Origin: LGRD01 sp031378125
GTDB lineage: Bacteria; Pseudomonadota; Gammaproteobacteria; Burkholderiales; Burkholderiaceae_C
Direction of reading: 5' to 3'
NCBI GenBank assembly: GCA_031378125.1
Contig: JANNDW010000163.1
Location: 1-7,684 of the forward strand
Length of the DNA stretch: 7,684 bases
In this document: in pieces, positions 1 to 6,030 of the stretch
Layout of the letters: each line of letters starts with the position of its first letter
Position numbering within the stretch: position 1 is the first letter of the stretch
Notes under the pieces: generated by a model
Told to the model about the DNA's origin: nothing
Database searches by the model: none
What the model saw: the letters and a program-made list of their open reading frames with translations, nothing else
Program-made: the position numbers and the translations under genes

Positions 1-359
1 CCGAGCGTCAGATCGCGTAGCTGGCGCGGCGCCACGACCTGGAAGATCATGGCCGCCTGATGCGACGAGCCGTGATGGGCTGCCGCGCGCAGTAGCGATA
101 CGCGGTAGCCCAGGCCTTGATGCTTCATCAGCGGGTTTATCCATTCGGCCGGGTCCGCGGCCCCTGCCGCTCTGTGTTCGGGCCGCACAATGAGATAGAA
201 GCCATGTCTCGGGTTGGCCAGCTTGCCCTTGGCGACCGCACGCGTGAGCGCCGGCGACAACGCGCTAAGGGCGATGCCGGACGCGACCGCTTCGTCGCGG
301 CTGAACCAGCCTCGCCCTGCGGCGAGGCGGTCGTCGATGAAGGTGTCCAGGGCGGCCAT
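1..359 (-). CDS. abiEi: AbiEi-family antitoxin / transcriptional regulator of a type IV toxin-antitoxin system (3' part outside window)
   Basis: The first 119 codons of a minus-strand gene run open into the window edge. An in-frame TGA lies 30 bases before the ATG at 359, which is the most upstream ATG available. The protein has the character of the AbiEi (COG5340-like) family: an N-terminal winged-helix region at about residues 13-60, with GWFSRDEA at 17-24 and the turn PRHGFYLIVRPE at 50-61, followed by WINPLMKH (73-80), YRVSLLRAAAHHGSSHQAAM (85-104) and FQVVAPRQLR (106-115). In characterised AbiE systems AbiEi neutralises the nucleotidyltransferase toxin AbiEii and represses its own promoter. 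A toxin gene would be expected just beyond the left edge, but its presence is not known. No Shine-Dalgarno sequence is evident. The family call is by recognition of sequence character; the possibility of a stand-alone regulator remains. Confidence 0.85.
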   Translation of the reverse strand, partial: MAALDTFIDDRLAAGRGWFSRDEAVASGIALSALSPALTRAVAKGKLANPRHGFYLIVRPEHRAAGAADPAEWINPLMKHQGLGYRVSLLRAAAHHGSSHQAAMIFQVVAPRQLRDLTL

Positions 360-364
360 GCCGA

Positions 365-405
365 AGCATATGCGAATTCAGACTGAATGTGATCGTTTTC
401 GCATA
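365..405 (-). promoter_or_regulatory. Candidate promoter and operator of abiEi, built from nested inverted repeats
   Basis: Two dyads are stacked directly upstream of abiEi. Outer arms TATGCGAA (369-376) and TTCGCATA (398-405) are perfect 8-bp inverted repeats. Between them lies ATTCAGACTGAAT (376-388), a perfect palindrome around one central base. On the minus strand a possible -10, TATGCT (370-365), and a 4/6 match to -35, ATCACA (393-388), are 17 bp apart, so the dyads overlap the core promoter. AbiEi proteins are known to autorepress by binding inverted repeats at their promoter. If the -10 is right, transcription would begin at or next to the ATG, giving a leaderless mRNA, which fits the missing Shine-Dalgarno. 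Confidence 0.45.
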
Positions 406-432
406 CGCAACTTAGGCTGTGCCGAGTCCTCT

Positions 433-458
433 TGCTGGAACCGCGGCCGATTCCAGCA
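433..458. repeat. Perfect 8-bp inverted repeat with 10-bp GC-rich centre
   Basis: TGCTGGAA (433-440) and TTCCAGCA (451-458) flank CCGCGGCCGA in the gap between the divergent abiEi and alpA-like genes. No T-run follows on either strand, so an intrinsic terminator is unlikely. An operator for one of the two regulators is possible. A weaker 6-bp pair, CGATGA (504-509) and TCATCG (524-529), lies further toward the alpA-like gene. No convincing sigma-70 promoter for the alpA-like gene was found in this gap. Confidence 0.4.
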
Positions 459-585
459 CCCTCCGCGCGGGCTCCCGCACGTAGAGTGGCTTGCACGGAC
501 GACCGATGACTCTGCTCGAAGAATCATCGCTCCGACGTGGCGCGACCGCGCCTACGCTTCTGATATCGCCGGCCGGACGACTCGC

Positions 586-810
586 ATGAATCGCCTCGCA
601 TCCACTTCCCGCGGCGCCGCCGAACCGGCGCGCTCGTTCGCGCGCCTGCCCACGGTGATCCAGGCCACCGGCCTGGGCCGATCGACCATCTACCGTCTGG
701 TCGCCAGCGGCGAGTTCCCGCGTCCCGTGCATCTGGGCCCGCGCGCCATCGCTTGGCGCTGGTCCGACCTCGAACAGTGGAACGCCACGCGCGCCACCGA
801 TCCGCATTGA
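586..810 (+). CDS. AlpA-family small DNA-binding regulator (excisionase-like)
   Basis: This is a 74-residue protein, the usual size for AlpA/phage regulatory proteins. It shows a MerR-like helix-turn-helix: LPTVIQATGLGRSTIYRLV at residues 21-39, then FPRPVHLGPRAIAWRWSDLEQW at 44-65, where the P-x-x-LGPRAI-W-x-x-x-D/E-x-x-W pattern is typical of AlpA. AlpA of the E. coli CP4-57 prophage activates expression of the island integrase, and relatives act as excisionases, so the nearby integrase fits as a partner. The reading frame is open upstream to 214, but the ATG at 586 directly precedes the conserved domain, leaving a 17-residue tail in front of it; the Shine-Dalgarno is weak. It converges on the broken integrase, with only 33 bp between the two stop codons. 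Confidence 0.75.
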   Translation: MNRLASTSRGAAEPARSFARLPTVIQATGLGRSTIYRLVASGEFPRPVHLGPRAIAWRWSDLEQWNATRATDPH

Positions 811-843
811 TCGCGAGGCCTGCATCGCGCCCAGGGCGGTGGG

Positions 844-1317
844 TCAAGGGAGCACGTCGCCGGGCTGCACGTCGCCCATCGGCATGTCGCCGATGGCCGG
901 GTTCACGTAGGCGTCGAGCCAGCGCACGATCTGCGCGACGTAGCCGGCTGAGCGGTAGAACAGCGTCTCCTCGATCCACCGCTGCGAGAAGGCGCGGAAG
1001 GTCACACGCCGCTCGTCAGCGACCTTCCTTTCTGCCACCGCAGTCTGCTTCGACTTGGCCGGGCTCTCGCCATGCTCGACCATCGCGCGCAGCTCTTCGT
1101 GGCGGTCGCGCGCTTGCTTGATGGTGAATGCCGGGTAGGAACCGATCGTCACCTTCTCGCGCTTGCCGTTCAGGTGGTACTTGTAGCGCCAGGTCTTGGT
1201 GCCGGACGGCAAGACCTCCAGCAAGAGGCCGCCGCCATCGGTCAGCGCATAGGCCTTCTCGCGCGGCTTGGCGTTGTCGATCGTGAGCGGGCGAAGGGTG
1301 TAGTTGACGTACCGCAT
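844..1317 (-). pseudogene. int: P4-type tyrosine integrase, truncated before the catalytic domain
   Basis: The 157-residue product begins with a DUF4102-type arm-binding domain (about residues 8-95), showing AKPREKAYALTDGGGLLLEV at 15-34, TKTWRYKY at 40-47 and IGSYPAFTIKQARDRHEEL at 57-75. A core-binding (SAM-like) start follows at 105-155: F-x-x-FSQRWIEE, then VNPAIGDMPMGDVQPGDVL. P4-type integrases are usually about 400 residues long. Here the protein stops immediately after GDVLP, so the whole catalytic domain with its R-HxxR-Y residues is missing. The downstream DNA does not continue the integrase in any frame and instead runs into the 3' end of the convergent alpA-like gene, which points to a deletion and not to a single frameshift. 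A short product could still bind DNA, but recombinase activity is not expected. Confidence 0.85.
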
Positions 1318-1321
1318 TCTG

Positions 1322-1338
1322 TGACTTGGCCGAAGTCA
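1322..1338. repeat. 6-bp dyad just upstream of the integrase start
   Basis: TGACTT (1322-1327) and AAGTCA (1333-1338) are separated by 5 bases and lie 4 bases upstream of the integrase ATG, where the ribosome binding site would be. No good Shine-Dalgarno is visible there. It could be an operator or a small hairpin limiting translation; its short length also allows chance. Confidence 0.3.
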
Positions 1339-1367
1339 TGGCCCCATTTGGCCCCAAACTATGGCCC
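1338..1367. repeat. Three iterations of a GGGGCCA-type motif upstream of the integrase
   Basis: On the plus strand GGCCCCA occurs at 1340-1346 and 1350-1356, and a shortened copy, TGGCCC, at 1362-1367, so the copies are 10 and 12 bp apart, close to one helical turn. The setting between the integrase start and the icd end suits arm-type integrase sites or AlpA/Xis sites. Binding is inferred from position and spacing only. Confidence 0.45.
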
Positions 1368-1378
1368 GTTTGGATCGG

Positions 1379-1477
1379 CAGTCAAGAAACGTCGCTGGAC
1401 GCCATGAAACAAGAAACCCCAGTCAAATCAACGATCTGGGGTACTTTGTGAAACCAGTTTGGACGTCTTGGGACGCC
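1379..1477. repeat. Imperfect direct repeat between int and icd (1379-1403 and 1455-1477)
   Basis: Copy one (1379-1403) and copy two (1455-1477) share CAGT, ACGTC, GGACGCC in that order, followed in both by TGAAA a few bases later. Each copy also has two ACG-containing blocks about 10 bp apart, which gives it an internal two-fold character. The copies flank the candidate icd terminator. Copy two ends only 11 bp from the icd stop codon. These could be integrase core or arm sites, or an attachment-site remnant. Confidence 0.45.
1407..1442 (-). terminator. Probable intrinsic terminator of icd
   Basis: On the minus strand the 7-bp stem ACCCCAG/CTGGGGT (1442-1436 with 1422-1416) encloses a 13-nt loop and is followed by TTCTTGTTTC, a T-rich but interrupted tail. 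It begins 46 nt after the icd stop codon and lies before the integrase. The long loop and broken T-run make it moderate in strength. Confidence 0.5.
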
Positions 1478-1488
1478 CTGAAATCCTG

Positions 1489-2742
<1,254 letters not shown>

Positions 2743-2852
2743 GGGAACTGGCTCCGGGCGCTGCGTTGGAGGAGAGTGGTGAAATGGCGTGAATTCTATT
2801 CCAGCGGGTTGCCCTGCCGGCAGCTCAGAACGGGTTCCGACGTTGCGCCGAA

Positions 2853-4277
2853 TCAATAGCCGCCGCCGGCGCTGCCGGGGGCGAGGTTGTCGAACTTGGT
2901 GAGGGACTTGACGAAGCTCAGCTTGACGAAGCCTGTCGGCCCATTGCGCTGCTTGCCGATGATGATCTCGGCCACGCCCGGCTCTTTGCAGGCGTCTTTG
3001 GTGTAGTACTCATCGCGGTAGATGAACATGATGACGTCGGCGTCTTGTTCGATCGCGCCGGACTCGCGCAGGTCGCTCATCATCGGGCGTTTGTCGGTCC
3101 GGCTCTCCACGCTGCGGTTGAGTTGCGACAAGGCGAGCACCGGGCAGCGCAACTCCTTGGCCAGCGACTTCAACCCGCGCGAGATCTCACCGATCACGGT
3201 CGCCCGGTTCTCCTCGCTGTTACCACCGCTGGCGCTCATCAGCTGCAGGTAGTCGACCACGATCAGACCCAGCTGGCCGCATTGGCGCGCCTGCCGCCTG
3301 GCCCGGGCACGCAATTCGCTGGAGGTGAGCGCGGGGCTTTCGTCGATGAACAGGCTGACCTTGCCGAGCTTTTCAACCGCCTCGGACAGGCGGCCCCATT
3401 CATCGTCCTTCAATGCGCCGGTGCGCAGGTGCTGCTGGTCGATGCGGCCCAGCGAGCCGACCATGCGCAGCGCCAATTGAGAGGCGCCCATTTCCATCGA
3501 GAACACCACCACCGGCAGGCCTTCGTTGACGGCCACATGCTCGGCAATGTTGAGCGCGAACGCGGTCTTCCCCATCGACGGGCGGGCCGCCAGCACAACC
3601 AGATCGCCCGGCTGCAACCCGGCGGTCATCCGGTCCATGTCGAAGAAACCGGTGCGCACACCCGTCACTTCCTCGGCGCCGTTTTCGTGCAATTCGTTGA
3701 CCCGGTCGATCAACTGCACCACCAGCGAGTCCATGCTCTGAAAGCCTTGGCGCGAGCGCGAGCCTTCTTCACCAATCCGAAAAATCTTGCCTTCGGCCTC
3801 GTCCAAGATTTGCGAGACCGGCATGCCTTGTGGGTTGAAGGCGGTGGTTGCGATTTCGTCGCTGGCCGCCACCAGCTTGCGCAGCACCGCACGCTCACGC
3901 ACGATCTCCGCATAGCGGCGCATGTTGGCCGCGCTCGGCACACTCTGTGCAAGCGAGTTGAGGTAGAGGATGCCGCCGCACTCTTCGGCCTTGCCCAGGC
4001 TCTGGAGCTGCTCGAAAACCGTGATCACATCGGCCGGCTTGGTCGCGTTGACCAGCGCGCCGATGGCCGCGTAGATGAATCGGTGCTCGTAGCGGTAGAA
4101 GTCGCTCTCGGTCAGCAGGTCGCCGGCGCGATCCCAGGCACTGTTGTCGAGCAACAGGCCACCCAGCACGCTCTGCTCGGCTTCGACGGAATGGGGCGGG
4201 ATGCGCAAGCGCGAGACATCGTCATCGGGGCTGCGGGAAGCAGACGAGAAATCAGTGGACGTGAGGACAACAGGCAT
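2853..4277 (-). CDS. dnaB: Replicative DNA helicase DnaB
   Basis: The 474-residue product is the hexameric 5'-3' helicase that unwinds DNA at the replication fork and binds primase. The N-terminal domain is at about residues 24-125 (IPPHSVEAEQSVLGGLLLDN at 26-45), then a linker, then the RecA-like domain from about 205. This has Walker A ARPSMGKT (231-238), the catalytic glutamate in FSMEM (E262), Walker B LIVVDYLQLM (338-347), LSQLNRSVESR (383-393) and GKQRNGPTG (441-449), which holds the arginine-finger region. There is no intein. The frame stays open to 4442, but that extension would cross the upstream intergenic sequence; the ATG at 4277 precedes the typical N-terminus. No clear Shine-Dalgarno precedes it. 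It lies 142 bp after rplI, beyond a strong terminator, so it probably uses its own promoter; TATCAT (4289-4284) is a weak -10 candidate. icd follows after 110 bp. Confidence 0.97.
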   Translation of the reverse strand: MPVVLTSTDFSSASRSPDDDVSRLRIPPHSVEAEQSVLGGLLLDNSAWDRAGDLLTESDFYRYEHRFIYAAIGALVNATKPADVITVFEQLQSLGKAEECGGILYLNSLAQSVPSAANMRRYAEIVRERAVLRKLVAASDEIATTAFNPQGMPVSQILDEAEGKIFRIGEEGSRSRQGFQSMDSLVVQLIDRVNELHENGAEEVTGVRTGFFDMDRMTAGLQPGDLVVLAARPSMGKTAFALNIAEHVAVNEGLPVVVFSMEMGASQLALRMVGSLGRIDQQHLRTGALKDDEWGRLSEAVEKLGKVSLFIDESPALTSSELRARARRQARQCGQLGLIVVDYLQLMSASGGNSEENRATVIGEISRGLKSLAKELRCPVLALSQLNRSVESRTDKRPMMSDLRESGAIEQDADVIMFIYRDEYYTKDACKEPGVAEIIIGKQRNGPTGFVKLSFVKSLTKFDNLAPGSAGGGY

Positions 4278-4361
4278 CGGCGGATGATACGAGCGAAGCC
4301 TCGAATCGCTTGTGCGCAAGTCTGTGGAAATCGGGTGGGCTGGCGGTGGAGAGTGACTCTG

Positions 4362-4390
4362 AAACAAAAAAGGGCCGGCAATGCCGACCC
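4362..4390 (-). terminator. Strong intrinsic terminator after rplI
   Basis: On the minus strand the 8-bp stem GGGTCGGC/GCCGGCCC (4390-4383 with 4379-4372, one G-U pair in RNA) closes a 3-nt loop and is followed by TTTTTTGTTT (4371-4362). It begins 29 nt after the rplI stop and ends the rpsF-priB-rpsR-rplI transcript, separating it from dnaB. Confidence 0.85.
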
Positions 4391-4419
4391 ATTTTCTTGC
4401 AGGAGTTGCGCGTCCCGCG

Positions 4420-4872
4420 TTACGCCGTCTCGCCCAGCACAACCACTTTCACTTCGACCAGCACATCGGTGTGCGGCGCCACGCTGACCGTGTGCTCGCC
4501 CACCGTCTTGAGCGGGCCGTTGGGCATGCGAACCTGCGCCTTGACGACCTTGAAGTCGATGCGAGTCAGCGCTTCAGCGATGTCGTTGTTGGTCACCGAG
4601 CCGAACAGCCGGCCGTCCACGCCGGCCTTCTGCGTGATGTGCACCGTGCGGCCGCTCATCTTCTCGCCCAGCGCCTTCGCGGTGGCGAGCTTGTCGCCGG
4701 CGGCTTTCTCGAGTTCGGCACGCTTGGTCTCGAAGTCCTTGATCGCCGATTCGGTGGCGCGCCGCGCCGCCCGGGTCGGGATCAGGAAGTTGCGCGCGTA
4801 GCCGTCCTTGACCTTGACGACATCGCCGAGGTTGCCCAGGTTGGCCACTTTGTCGAGCAGTATGACTTGCAT
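4420..4872 (-). CDS. rplI: 50S ribosomal protein L9
   Basis: The 150-residue protein matches the usual L9 length. The N-terminal 23S rRNA-binding domain (1-50) carries the L9 signature LGDVVKVKDGYARNFLIP (15-32). A long charged connecting helix (about 42-75) leads to the C-terminal domain with GRLFGSVTNNDIAEAL near residues 87-102. L9 binds 23S rRNA near the L1 stalk base, projects from the large subunit and limits frame slippage. It is the last gene of its operon, 10 bp after rpsR, and is followed by a strong terminator. Confidence 0.97.
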   Translation of the reverse strand: MQVILLDKVANLGNLGDVVKVKDGYARNFLIPTRAARRATESAIKDFETKRAELEKAAGDKLATAKALGEKMSGRTVHITQKAGVDGRLFGSVTNNDIAEALTRIDFKVVKAQVRMPNGPLKTVGEHTVSVAPHTDVLVEVKVVVLGETA

Positions 4873-4878
4873 GGCGGG

Positions 4879-4885
4879 CTCCTCA
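4879..4885 (-). promoter_or_regulatory. rplI ribosome binding site overlapping the rpsR stop codon
   Basis: The minus strand reads TGAGGAG, in which TGA is the rpsR stop codon and GAGGAG is the Shine-Dalgarno of rplI, six bases before its ATG. Ribosomes ending on rpsR occupy this site, which suggests translational coupling of S18 and L9. Confidence 0.75.
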
Positions 4886-5173
4886 GACGCGGTGCTGGTC
4901 GCTGTACGGCAGCATGGCCAGGAAGCGGGCCCGCTTGATACAGGTGGTCAGCTGACGCTGGAAAAACGCGCGCGTGCCGGTCAGGCGGGCCGGCGTGATC
5001 TTGCCGTTCTCGCCGACGAAGTCGCGCAGCGTGTCGATGTCTTTGTAGTCGATTTCCTTGACGCCGGTCACCGTGAAGCGGCAAAAGCGCTTGCGGCGGA
5101 ACAGCAGCGACTGGGTGTTGCGTTTGGGTTTGCGGTCCTTCGAGAACCGACCTTTACCACGTGGCGGGGGCAT
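4883..5173 (-). CDS. rpsR: 30S ribosomal protein S18
   Basis: The 96-residue basic protein ends in the family-typical RARFLAMLPYSDQH (81-94). The S18 signature region IDYKDIDTLRDFV and ENGKITPARLTG spans 41-66, after the basic N-terminus DRKPKRNTQSLLFRRKRFCR (13-32). S18 pairs with S6 and binds the central domain of 16S rRNA. A good Shine-Dalgarno (AGAGGTG) lies just ahead of the ATG at 5173. Only two cysteines (31 and 79) are present, with no CxxC pairs, so this is a zinc-independent form. It lies 62 bp after priB, the widest gap inside the operon apart from the leader. Confidence 0.97.
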   Translation of the reverse strand: MPPPRGKGRFSKDRKPKRNTQSLLFRRKRFCRFTVTGVKEIDYKDIDTLRDFVGENGKITPARLTGTRAFFQRQLTTCIKRARFLAMLPYSDQHRV

Positions 5174-5223
5174 ATTTCACCTCTTTCAGAATATCAATCC
5201 GTATCCGGACAAATTGCAAACAG

Positions 5224-5239
5224 TTGAGCCAAGGCTCAA
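5224..5239 (-). promoter_or_regulatory. Hairpin spanning the priB stop codon
   Basis: TTGAGCC (5224-5230) and GGCTCAA (5233-5239) form a perfect inverted repeat around two bases. In the minus-strand RNA this folds as UUGAGC-CUUG-GCUCAA, a six-pair stem with a CUUG tetraloop, and the priB TGA lies in the 5' arm. The following CTGTTTGCAATTTG is only moderately T-rich. It may act as a partial terminator, an RNA-processing site or a stabiliser between priB and rpsR. Confidence 0.5.
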
Positions 5240-5517
5240 TCCAACTCGGTCACATGAAACACCACGCCGCGGCCGTTGCGCTGGGAGCCCAGGAAGCCGG
5301 CAAAGCCGTGGGTGCTTCCCATTTCGACACTCGCCAGGCGCTGCGTAATCTCACCGATCGCCCTGGCTTTGATCTCGACCGAGACCTGTCGGGGCTGCCC
5401 GTCTTGCGTGACCGACGATTCGTGCTTCAAGCTCAAATCGAGGGCCGGCAAACCGGCCGGAGTGAAACGCAACGCACCTCGCTCCACCAACTGTGCTGTC
5501 AGAACCACCCGGTTCAT
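5236..5517 (-). CDS. priB: Primosomal replication protein N (PriB)
   Basis: The 93-residue protein has the SSB-like OB-fold character of PriB: MNRVVLTAQLVERGALRFTP at the start, LPALDLSLKHES (23-34), VSVEIKARAIGEI (45-57) and a C-terminal RNGRGVVFHVTELD. PriB stabilises PriA on DNA and helps reload DnaB at stalled forks. Its location between rpsF and rpsR is standard in Beta- and Gammaproteobacteria. The ATG at 5517 lies 38 bp after rpsF and has a poor Shine-Dalgarno, so expression may be lower than that of the ribosomal genes or depend on upstream translation. Confidence 0.93.
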   Translation of the reverse strand: MNRVVLTAQLVERGALRFTPAGLPALDLSLKHESSVTQDGQPRQVSVEIKARAIGEITQRLASVEMGSTHGFAGFLGSQRNGRGVVFHVTELD

Positions 5518-5555
5518 TCAACGTGAGTGTGTGGCCGGCGTGCGGCATGTGATGT

Positions 5556-5921
5556 TCAGGCTGTGGCCTCTTGCTGCGGCGCTCGGCGGTTGTCTTCGCG
5601 TTCGACCATCTTCATCATCACCGACGGCGTGGTTTCAGCTTGGCTCTTCAGCACCGTGAGGTGGCGAAGCACGGCGTCATTGAACCGAAAGCCGGTTTCC
5701 AGTTCCGCCAGGACCTCGTTGCCGCACTCGATGTTGATGCACAGGTAGTGCGCCTTGGCGAGCTTCTGGATCATGTAGGCCATCTGGCGGCGGCCCCAGT
5801 CCTCAACACGGTGCATCTTGCCACCGCCGGCGGTGATCACCGCCTTGTAGCGCTCCAGCATGGCTGGAACCTGTTCGCTTTGATCCGGATGGATCAGCAG
5901 CACGATTTCATAGTGACGCAT
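5556..5921 (-). CDS. rpsF: 30S ribosomal protein S6
   Basis: The 121-residue protein starts MRHYEIVLLIHPDQSEQVP and carries the S6 core VEDWGRRQMAYMIQKLAKAHYL (39-60), followed by FRFNDAVLRHLTVL (78-91) and a short charged tail. S6 forms a heterodimer with S18 on the 16S rRNA platform. The frame is open 23 codons further upstream, but the ATG at 5921 is chosen because AAGGAG (5932-5927) lies five bases before it and the family N-terminus begins there. It is the first gene of the rpsF-priB-rpsR-rplI operon and has a structured leader. Confidence 0.97.
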   Translation of the reverse strand: MRHYEIVLLIHPDQSEQVPAMLERYKAVITAGGGKMHRVEDWGRRQMAYMIQKLAKAHYLCINIECGNEVLAELETGFRFNDAVLRHLTVLKSQAETTPSVMMKMVEREDNRRAPQQEATA

Positions 5922-5945
5922 GGATACTCCTTGTGGATTTCCGTT

Positions 5946-5972
5946 GCCGCGCTCCGTGGAGCGGTGTGCGGC
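5946..5972 (-). promoter_or_regulatory. Candidate S6:S18 complex-binding leader element of the rpsF operon
   Basis: In the minus-strand RNA a basal stem GCCGC (5972-5968) pairs perfectly with GCGGC (5950-5946). Inside it an unpaired ACACC leads into a hairpin, GCUC-CACG-GAGC (5962-5951), so CCG (5964-5962) sits at the junction of bulge and hairpin. A conserved CCG in a bulge flanked by a stem and a hairpin is the described S6:S18 autoregulatory motif, which mimics the 16S rRNA site. It lies 13 nt before the rpsF Shine-Dalgarno, a suitable place for translational repression. The fold was derived by eye. Confidence 0.6.
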
Positions 5973-5985
5973 GGCGGTGTTGGAA

Positions 5986-6016
5986 GCCACCCCAAAGCGT
6001 CAGACTCGGGTGTGGC
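5986..6016 (-). promoter_or_regulatory. Second stem-loop in the rpsF leader
   Basis: In the minus-strand RNA GCCAC-A-CCC (6016-6008) pairs with GGG-GUGGC (5993-5986), giving eight pairs with one bulged A and a 14-nt loop. It overlaps by one base a shorter hairpin, CAAGG-CUUU-CCUUG (6029-6016), near the expected transcript start, so the two compete at their junction. No T-run follows, so it is not a terminator. Its role is unknown; it may organise the leader around the S6:S18 element. Confidence 0.4.
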
Positions 6017-6030
6017 AAGGAAAGCCTTGG

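Larger units (their letters stand above)
1..1488. mobile_element. Remnant of an integrated genomic island abutting the icd 3' end
   Basis: This stretch carries accessory-type genes between the left window edge and the stop codon of icd: an AbiEi antitoxin gene, an AlpA-type regulator and a P4-type integrase that has lost its catalytic domain. The integrase starts next to icd and is transcribed away from it, the usual layout at the attachment-site end of an integrative island. In E. coli the 3' end of icd is a known target of phage 21 and the e14 element, so this site has a precedent. The left boundary is outside the window, and no second attachment site can be seen. Because the integrase is broken, the element is probably unable to move by itself. 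Calling it an island is an inference from gene content. Confidence 0.65.

Noticed and set aside
117..386. Plus-strand open frame opposite abiEi
   Set aside because: It is the antisense of the conserved AbiEi coding sequence and has no family features.
828..838. CGCCC-A-GGGCG dyad between the alpA-like stop and the integrase stop, as a shared terminator
   Set aside because: A one-base loop cannot form, the remaining stem is three pairs, and no T-run follows on either strand.
524..979. Minus-strand Arg-rich open frame across the alpA-like gene and integrase end
   Set aside because: The translation is low in complexity and it overlaps two recognisable coding regions in other frames.
1318..1488. 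A tRNA gene as the integration target of the integrase
   Set aside because: No cloverleaf, T-loop motif or CCA end was found on either strand; the only neighbour is the icd 3' end.
2814..2823. 10-bp palindrome CTGCCGGCAG between dnaB and icd
   Set aside because: It has no loop and no T-run, so it is not a terminator, and its composition makes a chance occurrence likely in this GC-rich DNA.
3045..4487. 480-codon open frame on the plus strand opposite dnaB
   Set aside because: It is antisense to a complete, well-conserved dnaB, and its His/Arg/Gln-rich translation has no family character. Long antisense frames are common in high-GC genes.
4381..4938. Plus-strand open frame across rplI and the rpsR end
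   Set aside because: It is antisense to two ribosomal protein genes and also crosses the rplI terminator; no independent support.
5922..5990. N-terminal extension of rpsF to an ATG at 5990
   Set aside because: It would cover the leader structure and Shine-Dalgarno; S6 proteins begin at the internal MRHYEIV, which has AAGGAG at proper spacing.
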